From Planosporangium sp963837285 (lineage in GTDB: Bacteria > Actinomycetota > Actinomycetes > Mycobacteriales > Micromonosporaceae): 64,000 bases of DNA. Both the position numbers and the translations under genes were made by a program. Location of the stretch: positions 682,001 to 746,000 of the forward strand of contig CAWIMS010000005.1 in NCBI GenBank assembly GCA_963837285.1, in the 5' to 3' direction. Positions 35,245 through 43,387 of this stretch are shown here, piece after piece. Each line of letters begins with the position of its first letter. Positions within the stretch are counted from its first letter, which is position 1. The notes under the pieces were generated by a model. That model saw only the letters and a program-made list of their open reading frames with translations. It was not told the DNA's origin and made no database searches.

Positions 35245-36542
35245 TTCTTGAGGGCCTGGTTGGCGTCGTCGAAGAACCTCGCCACGGACTGGTCGATCGA
35301 CGCCTTCCCGAACGCCACCTGCTGCGCGGCGAACATCAGGACCTTGCCGGTCACCTCGCTGCCGCCCAGCGGTGCCGGCGGCGGCAGCGGCCCGGTCTTG
35401 TCGCTGACGAAGTCGATGTACTCGTAGGTCTGCCGTTCGACCGGGCTGGCCTTCGGCTTCAGCTCGGCCCGGATCTTCGCCGACGGTGGGATGCCGCGCT
35501 CCGACCCGAGGATCGCCGTGAGCTGCGAGTCGGTGAGCAGCCCGTCGACCAGCGTCGCGGCTTCCTTCGGGTGCGCGGTCTTGGCCGATACGCTCATCAG
35601 CTGCGACGGCTTGAGGTACTGGCCGGGCCGGTCCCCGGCCGGGTACATGTGCAGCGCCAGCTCGTCCTTCAACACCGCGGCGTACGCGGTGAGCTGGTTG
35701 GAGTTGGCGAAGTCCATGGCCGTCTTCCGCCGCGCCACCATGCTGTTCTGCACGTCACCGGTGTCGGTGGCCTGCACGTCGGCCGGCGGGCAGCCTTTCG
35801 CCTTGCGGAGATTTTCCCAGTACCCCAACCATTCGGCGAGGTCCGCCGCGGCGAACCCGAGCGCACCGTCGGCGGTGAACAGTGCCTTGCCGCGCTGGCG
35901 CAGCCAGCACTCCAGGGCCGCCCCGTCGTAGGCGGCGTACTCCGCGCCGAAGACACTGCCGGTGGACCGCTTGCCGATCTGGGTGGTCAGCGTCGCGAAG
36001 TCGGCCCAGGTCATCGACTGGTCGGGCAGGTCCACGCCGAACTGCTTGAGCAGGGTGGTGTTGACCACCAGCGCCACCGAGTTGATGCCGGCGTTCACCC
36101 CGTACAGTTTGTTGTCGATCTTTCCGCCGGCCAGCACGTCCGCGCTGAATCCAGCCAGGTCGAGCACCTTGGGAACGAACTCGTCGAGCCGGCGCAGCGA
36201 GCCACGCCGGGCATACTCGACGATGTACGAGTAGTCCATCTGGATCACGTCGGGCGGGTTCCCGCCGGCCGTCTGGGTGGCCAGCTTCTCCCAGTACCCG
36301 TCCCAGCCGGAAAACTCCGTGTTCACCTTGATGTCCGGGTGCTGCTTGGTGAACGCGGTCAGCGCCTCGCGCGTGCGACGGTGCCGCTCGGTGCTCCCCC
36401 ACCAGGCCATCTCGATGGTCTTCGGGCCGGCCGACCGCGCACCCGACCCCTTTTCGCAGGCGGTCGTACCCGCCAAGGCGAGACCCAAGAAACCCGCACC
36501 CGCGCCGCCGAGAAAGGTCCTGCGGCTCAGTCCCCGGCCCAC
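35241..36542 (-). CDS. sugar ABC transporter substrate-binding lipoprotein
   Basis: A 433-residue extracellular solute-binding protein (family 1). The leader has a twin-arginine motif (LSRRTFLGGAG) and a lipobox ending LAGTTAC, so it is probably exported folded and anchored by lipid at that Cys. IEMAWWGSTERHRRTREALT, FSGWDGYWEKLATQTAGGNP and PDVIQMDYSYIVEYARRGSL are typical for CUT1 binding proteins. Aromatic residues in these segments suggest a sugar ligand, identity unknown. The upstream 200 bp contain no clear LacI-type palindrome. Confidence 0.92.
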   Translation of the reverse strand: MGRGLSRRTFLGGAGAGFLGLALAGTTACEKGSGARSAGPKTIEMAWWGSTERHRRTREALTAFTKQHPDIKVNTEFSGWDGYWEKLATQTAGGNPPDVIQMDYSYIVEYARRGSLRRLDEFVPKVLDLAGFSADVLAGGKIDNKLYGVNAGINSVALVVNTTLLKQFGVDLPDQSMTWADFATLTTQIGKRSTGSVFGAEYAAYDGAALECWLRQRGKALFTADGALGFAAADLAEWLGYWENLRKAKGCPPADVQATDTGDVQNSMVARRKTAMDFANSNQLTAYAAVLKDELALHMYPAGDRPGQYLKPSQLMSVSAKTAHPKEAATLVDGLLTDSQLTAILGSERGIPPSAKIRAELKPKASPVERQTYEYIDFVSDKTGPLPPPAPLGGSEVTGKVLMFAAQQVAFGKASIDQSVARFFDDANQALKK

Positions 36543-36746
36543 ACTGACCTCCGTGGATATTCAGGCTCGTCCCTGAGTCATTTGGTCCCAACCGTCGAAG
36601 GCACGATCTTCATGAGGACAAATCCCCATGATCGGGTGCAGAAGCGTACCAGGAACGGGGCAGCACACAGTGCCACACATCATAGGTCTGTCCAAAAGTA
36701 CCGTTCGCGCTCGTCCGCCGGAACGGGGACATCGCCTGCCACGACT

Positions 36747-36819
36747 ACCGGCACAACTTCCCGGAACTTGTGGCGTCCCGGGAGCCCGGAGACGACAACT
36801 TCCCGGAAGTTGTGCCGGT
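36747..36819. repeat. dispersed double-palindrome repeat, copy 2 (full)
   Basis: ACCGGCACAACTTCCCGGAA-type arms face each other around a loop of about 12 bp, and the element ends exactly at the stop codon of the methyltransferase remnant. The inner arm halves vary (GAACTTGTGG, ACGACAACTT), the outer halves are conserved. Confidence 0.85.
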
Positions 36820-37134
36820 CACTGCGCGTCCACGAAGTCGTACTGGGTCTGCGCATCGTCCGGTGCGTACACCTCGATCATGTCCTCGATCGCGAAGCCG
36901 GACGTCCGCAGCAGCCTGATCCAGTCGCCGTGGCCGAGAGGGAACGTCAGGCCGAACTCGTGTTGCATCCGCCGCGTGGTCGCCAACTGCCGCGGCGAAT
37001 TGTCCAGACCGACCGACCGGCCGTGCCCCGGCCCGCGCCGCCCACGCCGACACGTATCCGGTGCCGCACCCCAACTCCAGCACGTCGGTGCCGGCCAGGT
37101 CGGCGGGCAGCATCGGCACCTGCGACTGCCGCAA
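36819..37134 (-). pseudogene. SAM-dependent methyltransferase remnant with internal deletion, frameshift and truncated end
   Basis: The first frame gives MLPADLAGTDVLELGCGTGY and VSAWAARAGARPVG (motif I). After a frame change at a GACC triplet tandem (37007-37018) the other frame continues LDNSPRQLATTRRMQHEFGL and TFPL. It then jumps near 36,935 to GHGDWIRLLRTSGFAIEDMI and EVYAPDDAQTQYDFVDAQ, which is the end region of the same family. About 110 residues between are missing. The coding sequence stops precisely where repeat copy 2 begins. Two rather than three GACC units would restore the first frame. Confidence 0.75.
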
Positions 37135-37234
37135 ATGGGTTACATCTGCGAGGATCTTGGCCGTGTGCGCGCCGTGGCGCGCAGCGTGCTAGCGTTTTCG
37201 GCAATGGAATGCGCCGGCAACGGCGCGGGTCCGG

Positions 37235-37304
37235 GTCGAGAGGCGCTGCGACGGACAGCTGTCCGCCACGCTCGACCGGTAGACCTTGAATCCAAGGGCG
37301 CCTC
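37235..37304 (+). ncRNA. S-adenosylhomocysteine (SAH) riboswitch
   Basis: All elements of the SAH riboswitch fold can be drawn. P1 is GTCGAG (37235-37240) with CTCGAC (37271-37276). P2 is CGGAC with GTCCG around an AGCT loop. P4 is CCTTG with CAAGG (37284-37297). The pseudoknot pairs GAGGCGC (37240-37246) with GCGCCTC (37298-37304). The conserved GGCGCTGCGACGG segment is present. It lies 81 bp upstream of ahcY, the classic target: accumulating SAH switches on the hydrolase. A GC hairpin just after (CCTCC...GGGAGG) may be the expression platform. Confidence 0.88.
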
Positions 37305-37385
37305 CTTCGCGGGAGGTTGCCCGTAGGGAGCCTCCTGCGCGGATCGCGACGGCACTGCCCGTCGCCGACCACGTGAGGAGTTGAC

Positions 37386-38831
37386 GTGTCCAAAGTGGAC
37401 AACCCCGACTACAGGGTGGCCGACCTGTCGCTGGCCAGGGCCGGCCGCCACCAGATCCGTCTCGCCGAGCACGAGATGCCCGGCCTGATGGAGCTGCGCC
37501 GCCGCCACGCGGACGCCAAGCCGCTCGCCGGGGCGCGGATCGCCGGTTCGCTGCACATGACGGTGCAGACCGCGGTGCTGATAGAGACGCTCGTCGCGCT
37601 CGGTGCCCAGGTGCGCTGGGCCTCCTGCAACATCTTCTCCACCCAGGACGAGGCGGCCGCGGCCGTCGTCGTCGGCCCGCACGGTACACCGGAGCGGCCG
37701 GCGGGCACGCCGGTGTTCGCCTGGAAGGGCGAGACAATCGACGAGTACTGGTGGTGCGCTGACCAGGTGTTCCGGTTCCCCGACGGGCCGGCGGCGATGA
37801 TCGTCGACGACGGCGGTGACGCGACCGCGCTGGTTCTCAAGGGCGCCGAGTACGAGCGGCACGGCGTCGTCCCGCCGGCCGCGGCCGGCGACCACCCGGA
37901 GTACGTTGCGTTTCTGGGTACGCTCGCCGCGAGCGTCGCCGCCGAACCCGGCCGGTTCACCGCGATCGTCACCGCGATGCGCGGGGTCAGCGAGGAGACA
38001 ACCGCGGGTGTACACCGCCTGTACCGGCTCGCCGACGCGGGTGAGCTGCCGTTCCCGGCGTTCAATGTGAACGACTCGGTGACGAAGTCGAAGTTCGACA
38101 ACCGGTACGGTATCCGCCATTCGCTGCTCGACGGTCTCAACCGCGGCACCGACGTGATGCTCGCCGGCAAGACCGCGGTGGTCTGCGGGTACGGCGACGT
38201 CGGCAAGGGCGCGGTCGCGGCGCTTCGCGGCCAGGGCGCCAACGTGCTGGTCACCGAGGTCGACCCGATCTGCGCGCTCCAGGCGGCAATGGACGGCCTG
38301 CCCGTCGTGCGGCTCGACGACGTCGTCGCGACCGCGGACGTGTTCATCACCGCCACCGGTGCGTGCGACGTGATCACGGCCGCGCACCTGGCCGCGATGA
38401 AGCACCTCGCGATCGTCGGCAACGTCGGGCACTTCGACACCGAGATCGACATGGCCGGCGTCGCAGCCGTCCCCGGGATCGTCCGGTCGCCGATCAAACC
38501 GCAGGTCGACGAGTGGGCGTTCCCGGACGGGCACTCGGTGATCGTGCTGTCCGAGGGCCGGCTGATGAACCTCGGCAACGCGACCGGCCACCCGAGCTTC
38601 GTCATGTCCGCGTCATTCACGAACCAGGTGCTCGCGCAGCTCGAACTGTGGACGCGGCCGGGCCAGTACGCGCCCGGAGTGCACATGCTGCCGAAGCACC
38701 TCGACGAGGAGGTGGCGCGGCTGCATCTTGACGCTCTCGGCGTGCGGCTGACCGAACTGACCAAGGCGCAGGCCGCGTACCTGGACGTGGACGTCGCCGG
38801 CCCGTACAAGGTGGCGCACTACCGGTACTGA
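37386..38831 (+). CDS. ahcY: adenosylhomocysteinase (SAH hydrolase)
   Basis: A 481-residue NAD-dependent enzyme that splits S-adenosylhomocysteine into adenosine and homocysteine, keeping methylation reactions running. Signatures are complete: GSLHMTVQTAVLIETL, WASCNIFSTQDEAAAAV, FNVNDSVTKSKFDNRYG (catalytic Lys/Asp), VVCGYGDVGKGAVAALRGQG (NAD-binding) and the C-terminal LDVDVAGPYKVAHYRY end. Length and the insertion near residue 150-190 match actinobacterial forms. TGAGGAG precedes the GTG start. Control by the upstream SAH riboswitch is strongly indicated. Confidence 0.97.
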   Translation: MSKVDNPDYRVADLSLARAGRHQIRLAEHEMPGLMELRRRHADAKPLAGARIAGSLHMTVQTAVLIETLVALGAQVRWASCNIFSTQDEAAAAVVVGPHGTPERPAGTPVFAWKGETIDEYWWCADQVFRFPDGPAAMIVDDGGDATALVLKGAEYERHGVVPPAAAGDHPEYVAFLGTLAASVAAEPGRFTAIVTAMRGVSEETTAGVHRLYRLADAGELPFPAFNVNDSVTKSKFDNRYGIRHSLLDGLNRGTDVMLAGKTAVVCGYGDVGKGAVAALRGQGANVLVTEVDPICALQAAMDGLPVVRLDDVVATADVFITATGACDVITAAHLAAMKHLAIVGNVGHFDTEIDMAGVAAVPGIVRSPIKPQVDEWAFPDGHSVIVLSEGRLMNLGNATGHPSFVMSASFTNQVLAQLELWTRPGQYAPGVHMLPKHLDEEVARLHLDALGVRLTELTKAQAAYLDVDVAGPYKVAHYRY

Positions 38832-38837
38832 GATGTG

Positions 38838-38867
38838 CCGGCCCGGCCGTCGCGGCGGCCGGGCCGG
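38838..38867 (+). terminator. ahcY terminator
   Basis: A perfect 12-bp stem (CCGGCCCGGCCG / CGGCCGGGCCGG) with a 6-nt loop begins 6 nt past the ahcY stop. Confidence 0.8.
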
Positions 38868-38918
38868 ACCGGGGCAGGGCCGTCCCGGCGAACTCGGCCG
38901 ATGCCCGCCGCGCGAGGT

Positions 38919-39290
38919 TCACGTGCCGGCACCGGCCGCCGCGACCGTGGAGACGTCGAGCAGATGGGACAGCGCCGAGAGCGTGGCCGGCACCACCCAG
39001 TAGTACACCCAGGTGCCGCGCCGTTCGCAGTCGATCAGGCCCGCCTCACGCAGCACTCTCAAGTGGTGGGAGATCGTCGGCCCGGACACCGTGAACGCGT
39101 CGGTCAGCTCACACACGCACACCTCGCCCCCGGCGCGCGCGGCGATCAACGACAGCAGCCGCAGCCGTACCGGATCACCGAGTGCCTTGAAGCCGCGGGC
39201 CAGGTCGGCGGCGACCTCCTCGGTCAGCGCCTCGGTGACCATCGGCGCGCAGCAGCCTCCGGTGTTCAGGATCGGTAGCTGTTTTGACAC
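38919..39290 (-). CDS. arsR: ArsR-family metal(loid)-responsive repressor
   Basis: A 123-residue ArsR/SmtB regulator. The winged helix reads FKALGDPVRLRLLSLIAARA, CVCELTDAFTVSGPTISHHL and RVLREAGLIDCERRGTWVYY. The CVCEL motif at the start of the DNA-binding helix is the classic As(III)/Sb(III) site, and an extra N-terminal pair (GGCCAP) could add a third ligand, as in CadC- or CgArsR-like proteins. The GTG at 39290 includes that Cys pair. It is divergent from cadI, with a palindrome over its own start, so it probably represses both. Confidence 0.9.
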   Translation of the reverse strand: MSKQLPILNTGGCCAPMVTEALTEEVAADLARGFKALGDPVRLRLLSLIAARAGGEVCVCELTDAFTVSGPTISHHLRVLREAGLIDCERRGTWVYYWVVPATLSALSHLLDVSTVAAAGAGT

Positions 39291-39312
39291 CGTTCTAGTT
39301 TGACAGCTACCG
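39273..39312. promoter_or_regulatory. arsR/cadI operator
   Basis: Perfect 10-bp inverted arms CGGTAGCTGT (39273-39282) and ACAGCTACCG (39303-39312) flank a 20-bp spacer and cover the arsR start codon. A related half-site (CGATAACTGTCAAAAC) follows about 30 bp further on toward cadI. Confidence 0.7.
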
Positions 39313-39368
39313 AAACAGGGTGCAAGCTGGAACCTGTCTCGATAACTGTCAAAACAAGGAGGTGCGGG

Positions 39369-39833
39369 ATGTCCCGCGTCCAACTCGCCCTGCGGGTGTC
39401 CGACCTGGCGGGATCCGTGGCGTTCTACTCGAAGCTGTTCGGTGTCGAGCCGGCCAAGCAACGTCCCGGATATGCCAACTTCGCGGTCGAGCAGCCGCCG
39501 CTGAAACTGGTGCTCATCGAAGGGGACGCGGACCAGCCCACGGTCATGGACCACCTGGGGGTCGAGGTGTTCAGCACCGACGAGGTGACCGCGGCGACCA
39601 CGCGGCTGCGGGAGTCCGGCCTGGTCACGCTGTCCGAGAACGACACCGAGTGCTGCTATGCGCTTCAGGACAAGGTGTGGGTGCACGGGCCGGGCAGCGA
39701 GCCATGGGAGGTCTACGTCGTCAAGGGCGATGCGGACAGGCTCGACAAGGAGTCCGACAGCGCATGCTGCTGCGGCGAGGCGGCCGGGACCGATCAGGCG
39801 CAGGAGCCGGCCGCGACGGCCGGCTGCTGCTGA
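39369..39833 (+). CDS. cadI: CadI/ArsI-type glyoxalase-fold metal(loid)-induced protein
   Basis: The 154-residue product is a vicinal-oxygen-chelate protein: MSRVQLALRVSDLAGSVAFY, PGYANFAVEQPPLKLVLIEG, DHLGVEVFSTDEV, TECCYALQDKVWVHGPG and EPWEVYVVKGDAD. It matches CadI of mycobacteria and is close to the ArsI C-As lyases. The Cys pair in TECCY that binds trivalent organoarsenicals in ArsI is present, as are the His of DHLG and Glu of PWEVY. The first metal His of ArsI is Gln here (RVQL), as in CadI, so lyase activity is uncertain. The tail is Cys-rich (ACCCGE, GCC). AAGGAGGTG precedes the ATG. Confidence 0.9.
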   Translation: MSRVQLALRVSDLAGSVAFYSKLFGVEPAKQRPGYANFAVEQPPLKLVLIEGDADQPTVMDHLGVEVFSTDEVTAATTRLRESGLVTLSENDTECCYALQDKVWVHGPGSEPWEVYVVKGDADRLDKESDSACCCGEAAGTDQAQEPAATAGCC

Positions 39834-39850
39834 ACGCCGGGCCACGGAAG

Positions 39851-39884
39851 GCGCCCGCCACCGGAGAGATCCGGTAGCGGGCGC
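39851..39884. terminator. bidirectional terminator after cadI
   Basis: A 14-bp stem with one mismatch (GCGCCCGCCACCGG / CCGGTAGCGGGCGC) and a 6-nt loop separates cadI from the convergent MFS gene. Confidence 0.8.
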
Positions 39885-39908
39885 TTCCGTCGCGGGCGGC
39901 CCGGTCGG

Positions 39909-41340
39909 TCAGACCGGTTCCAGCACCGGTTGCTCGGCCACCTCGGTGGGCTCCACGCTGCGGGTGCGACCCAGGGAGAACAGGCTCACCGGCACCCCGA
40001 CCGCGACCAGTGCCGCGGCGATCACCAGGGCGAACTGGTAGCCCTCCAGGAAGCGGTGCAGTGCCGGGCCGGTGACCGCGTTCTGCCGGGCGCTGAGGAT
40101 CGCGCCGAGGATCGTGATGCCCAGCAGGCCGAAGACCTCACGGGAGACGTTGAGCATGCCGGAGGCGACGCCGGCGCGGGCTGGCGGGAGCACTCCGAGG
40201 ATCACGTTGGTCAGCGGGATCAGCAGGCCGCCGCCCAGGCCGTACAGCAGGAACCAGGGCAGCAGGTCCCAGTACGTCGAGCCGGCGCCGACGGTCGAGA
40301 GGCCACCGATCGCGACCGCCATCATGGCGAGCCCGGCCGCGACCGTGCGGCCGGCGCCGAAGCGTGCCTCGATGCGGGGGGCGATCGTGGCCACGACGGC
40401 CAGGACCAGCGCCATCGGCACGAATCCGGCCCCCGCCCCGGTCGGCGAGAAACCGAGCACGTTCTGCAGGTAGATGGCGGTGAAGAAGTAGATGCCGAAC
40501 ACTCCGAACGCCCACAGGCCCATCGCGATCAGGCCGCCGCTGAACGCCCGGATCCGGAAGAACGACAGGTCGATCATCGGGTCGGCGGACGCGGCTCTCC
40601 ACCACGAGGAACGCGGCGCCGGCCAGCGGCCGCCACAGCGAACGCGCCCAGGATGCCGGCCGAGGTCCAGCCCTTCGACTCGCCCTCGATCAGCGCGTAG
40701 GTCAGCGCCAGCAGGGCCAGCCGACGAGGTGACCAGGCCGGGCAGGTCCAGCCGGCGGCCGGCGCCACGCGCTGCCCGGCCGGGATCGTCAGCGCGGCGA
40801 GCAACCGCGGTGACGACGCCGATCGGCACGTTGATCAGGAAGATCCAACCCCAGGCAGGCGTGCTGGCTGAGGTACCCGCCGGTGAGCGGGCCGACGGCC
40901 AGCGCCAGCGCGCCGACGCCGCCCCAGACGCCCGACCGCCGTGCTCGCGCTCGCGCGGGTCCGGGAACAGGATCGGCAGCAGCGCCAGCGCGGTCGGGGT
41001 GAGCAGCGCGGCGCCGACGCCCTGGGCGGCCCGGGCCGCGATCAGCATCTCCTGGCTGCCGGCCAGGCCCGGCGGCCAGCGAGGCGGCCGTGAAGACGCC
41101 CAGCCCGGCGAAGAACGCCGGGCGCATGCCGAACACGTCGGCCAGCCGGCCGCCGACCAGCAGCAGCCCGGCGAACACCAGGATGTACGCGCTGGCGATC
41201 CACTCCAGCCCGGAGATGGTCAGGTGCAGGTCCCGCTGGATCGACGGCAGCGCGACGTTGACCACGTTGTTGTCCAGGTACGTCATGAAGGTCGCCAGGG
41301 CCACCGCGACCAGCGCGACCCACCTGCGGTTGGTGCCCAT
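39909..41340 (-). pseudogene. DHA2-type MFS drug exporter interrupted by about eight frameshifts
   Basis: Joined across frames, the sequence encodes a complete EmrB/QacA-like exporter: WVALVAVALATFMTYLDNNV, VNVALPSIQRDL, GGRLADVFGMRPAFF, EMLIAARAAQGVGAALLTPT, WGWIFLINVPIGVVTAV, ALTYALIEGESKGWTSAG, PMIDLSFFRIRAFSGGLIAM and an intact C-terminal half. Frame changes occur near 41070, 40932, 40857, 40803, 40757, 40720, 40627 and 40590; seven can be repaired by removing one base. No stop codons or substitutions mark the pieces as old decay, so sequencing error or a very recent event are both possible. It is divergent from a TetR gene with the same kind of damage. Confidence 0.8.
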
Positions 41341-41359
41341 CACTGTCCCCCTCGTCGGC

Positions 41360-41421
41360 TATACAGCGTACTTGTACGGTCGTACATGTACGAGGTACAT
41401 GAGTACCCTGTACGTTGTATA
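41360..41421. promoter_or_regulatory. TetR operator region rich in GTAC
   Basis: Outer arms TATACAGCGTAC (41360-41371) and GTACGTTGTATA (41410-41421) match with one mismatch, and five more GTAC units lie between them, forming a nested inner palindrome around GTACGGTCGTAC. It fills the gap between the divergent MFS and TetR genes. Confidence 0.65.
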
Positions 41422-41429
41422 GTTGTCAA

Positions 41430-42095
41430 GTGGCTAACGACCGGTTGAGCCGAGCGACCGTCGCCGAGCACGCGTTGAAGCTCGCCGACACCGAGGGCCT
41501 GGACAGCCGTCACCATCCGGCGGCTGGCCCAGGAGCTGGGCGTCACCCCGATGGCGCTGTACTGGCACTTCAAGAACAAGGACGAGCTGCTGCTCGGCAT
41601 CGCCGACCACGTGCTGGCCGGCGTGCAGGCCGACCCGCGACCCGGCCGACCCGTGGCTGCGGCAGCTGCGCGCCATGGTCGAGGCACTGGTCGAGGTGAT
41701 GCGCGAGCACCCGAGCCTGCCGGACCTGCTGCAGGCGGTGGACAAGCAGGAGGCGGCGAGCTTCGCCCGGGCCACCAACGACGCGCTGGAGCTGCTGACC
41801 CGCGCCGGTTTCGACCTCGACGAGGGGTACTGGATCGCGTCGTACCTGCTGCACGGCTCGATCGGGCTGGTCGCCGCGCAGCCCGGCTGCCCGGCGACGA
41901 TGACCCCGGCACAGGCCGCGGAGTGGCGCCGGCAGAAGCGGCTCGCCCTGGAGAAGCTGCCGCCCGACGAGTACCGCGATGGTGGTGGCGTTCGCCCGTA
42001 CCCTCGAGAACGAGCCCGACATCGAGCGGTACTACAGGTTCGGCATCGACCTGTTGATGGCCAGCGTGGAGGCGGTCGCCGCCCGGCGCGTGTAG
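41430..42095 (+). pseudogene. TetR-family regulator interrupted by three +1 frameshifts
   Basis: Joined across frames it is a normal TetR repressor of about 220 residues: LSRATVAEHALKLADTEGLD, then VTIRRLAQELGVTPMALYWH, FKNKDELLLGIADHVLAGVQ, a helical ligand domain (LLQAVDKQEAASFARATNDA, LLHGSIGLVAAQPG) and the end YRFGIDLLMASVEAVAARRV. Frame changes near 41504, 41637 and 41977 are each repaired by deleting one base. The start is GTG at 41430. It would repress the divergent MFS exporter through the palindromes between them. Confidence 0.8.
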
Positions 42096-42112
42096 GCGGC
42101 GCGGGCGGTAGC

Positions 42113-43387
42113 TCAGCTCGCGACGATGCCGAAGGCCGCCCGGTTGTCCGCCAAGGTGGCATCGACCACCGCGCCGGGTGCGGTGCCCGCGACGTCGACG
42201 GCGGATCCCCCGCCCGGGGTGACCGCCGAGGCCGGCGCGGTGAAGGTCACCTCGAAACTGGCGGACCCTCCTTTGCCGATGACCTTGGCGAAGGTACAGG
42301 TGAGGCTGTCGAGTCCGTCGCTCGGTGGTGGCTGACTGCCGCCCGCTACCGTGCAGTGCGACCGCCACGGTCCCTGGTTGAGACGACCGGCCGAGTCGCG
42401 GACGGCGTACGACTTCATGGCGAACGTGAACGTCGCCCCGTCGACCCGGTCCGGACCACGGTTGGTGACCGTGAGCCGCAGCGTCGCGGTGCGCTGCCCG
42501 TTTTCCGGCGCCGCGTACACCAGGTCGTTCGCGGTCAGAGCCAGGTCGACCAGCCGTGGCAACTTGGGGTTGTCAGGAAAGCTGCGCGGCCCGTCGCTCT
42601 GGTTGAACCGGTGCCCGTCCCACCGGTACGCCCGGGTCTGTTGTTGAACGGACAGCTCGGGACCGCAGCAGTACCAGTCGCGCACATCCACGCTCACGTC
42701 CGAGCCGCTCGCGGTGATCTTGGCGATGCCCTTGACCGGACCGTCGAACGTGGTGAGCACCTGGCCGAGGACGACGACGGCGCCGGTGCTGTCCCGGGTG
42801 AACGCGACGACCTGGGAGTCCTCGCCGTTGCCGGGGGACCCGGACACGCCGACCGTGCCGGGGCACCGGAACCACCCGACCACCTCGGGGCTGCCGTCGC
42901 GGTCGAGGTCGACCTGCGCGGACATGTACAGCATGACAAGGACACCGCGGTCCAGCGTGTCGAAGCCGGTGATCTTGCGGGGGCAGTTGGCCGCGCGGCT
43001 CGGCGTCCATGGCGGCAGGGTGACGCCGGCGGCCGCCAGTTCCTCCACCGAGATCGGGGCATGCGCCGTCGCCGCCGGGGTGGCGCTGGGGCTGGGGCTG
43101 GGGCTGGGGCTGATCGATGGGGCGGGCGTCGTCTTGTCCACCGTGGACGACGGCGACGGGTTCACCGGGTGGCGGTGGGTGCCGGTGCCGACGATCGCGA
43201 ACGCCGCCACCGGCACCACCAGTACCAGGGCGGCGACGACGCCGATGGCCACCGCGCGGGCGGTGCGCCGGCGGCGCGCGATCGCGCGTACCCGGGTGAA
43301 GTCCTGCTGGGGCGCCGCGGCCCGGACATCGTCGTCGAACCGGGCGAACTCGGCGCGCAGCGCCAGATCGTCGTCGAAGTCACGCAT
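42113..43387 (-). CDS. membrane protein partner of a SigE-family sigma factor
   Basis: A 424-residue single-pass protein. The cytoplasmic N terminus of about 45 residues (FDDDLALRAEFARFDDDVRA and FTRVRAIARRRR) precedes a transmembrane helix (AVAIGVVAALVLVVPVAAFA), a Ser/Pro linker with SPSP repeats, and a large extracellular part with conserved cysteines (WYCCGPEL) ending in a DUF11-like beta domain. The ATG lies inside the end of the sigma-factor gene (8-bp overlap), so it is probably its regulator or effector, in place of a canonical ZAS anti-sigma factor, whose HxxxCxxC is absent. The short purine repeat near 43090 encodes the SPSPSP linker. Confidence 0.78.
   Translation of the reverse strand: MRDFDDDLALRAEFARFDDDVRAAAPQQDFTRVRAIARRRRTARAVAIGVVAALVLVVPVAAFAIVGTGTHRHPVNPSPSSTVDKTTPAPSISPSPSPSPSATPAATAHAPISVEELAAAGVTLPPWTPSRAANCPRKITGFDTLDRGVLVMLYMSAQVDLDRDGSPEVVGWFRCPGTVGVSGSPGNGEDSQVVAFTRDSTGAVVVLGQVLTTFDGPVKGIAKITASGSDVSVDVRDWYCCGPELSVQQQTRAYRWDGHRFNQSDGPRSFPDNPKLPRLVDLALTANDLVYAAPENGQRTATLRLTVTNRGPDRVDGATFTFAMKSYAVRDSAGRLNQGPWRSHCTVAGGSQPPPSDGLDSLTCTFAKVIGKGGSASFEVTFTAPASAVTPGGGSAVDVAGTAPGAVVDATLADNRAAFGIVAS

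Noticed and set aside
36543..36740. LacI-type operator for the sugar ABC operon
   Set aside because: I looked for an inverted repeat in this 200-bp leader and found only a direct repeat of GGAACGGGG, which is not convincing.
43080..43120. A short purine repeat (GGGGCTGGGGCTG-like) as a regulatory tandem repeat
   Set aside because: It is inside the membrane-protein gene and simply encodes its SPSPSP linker.
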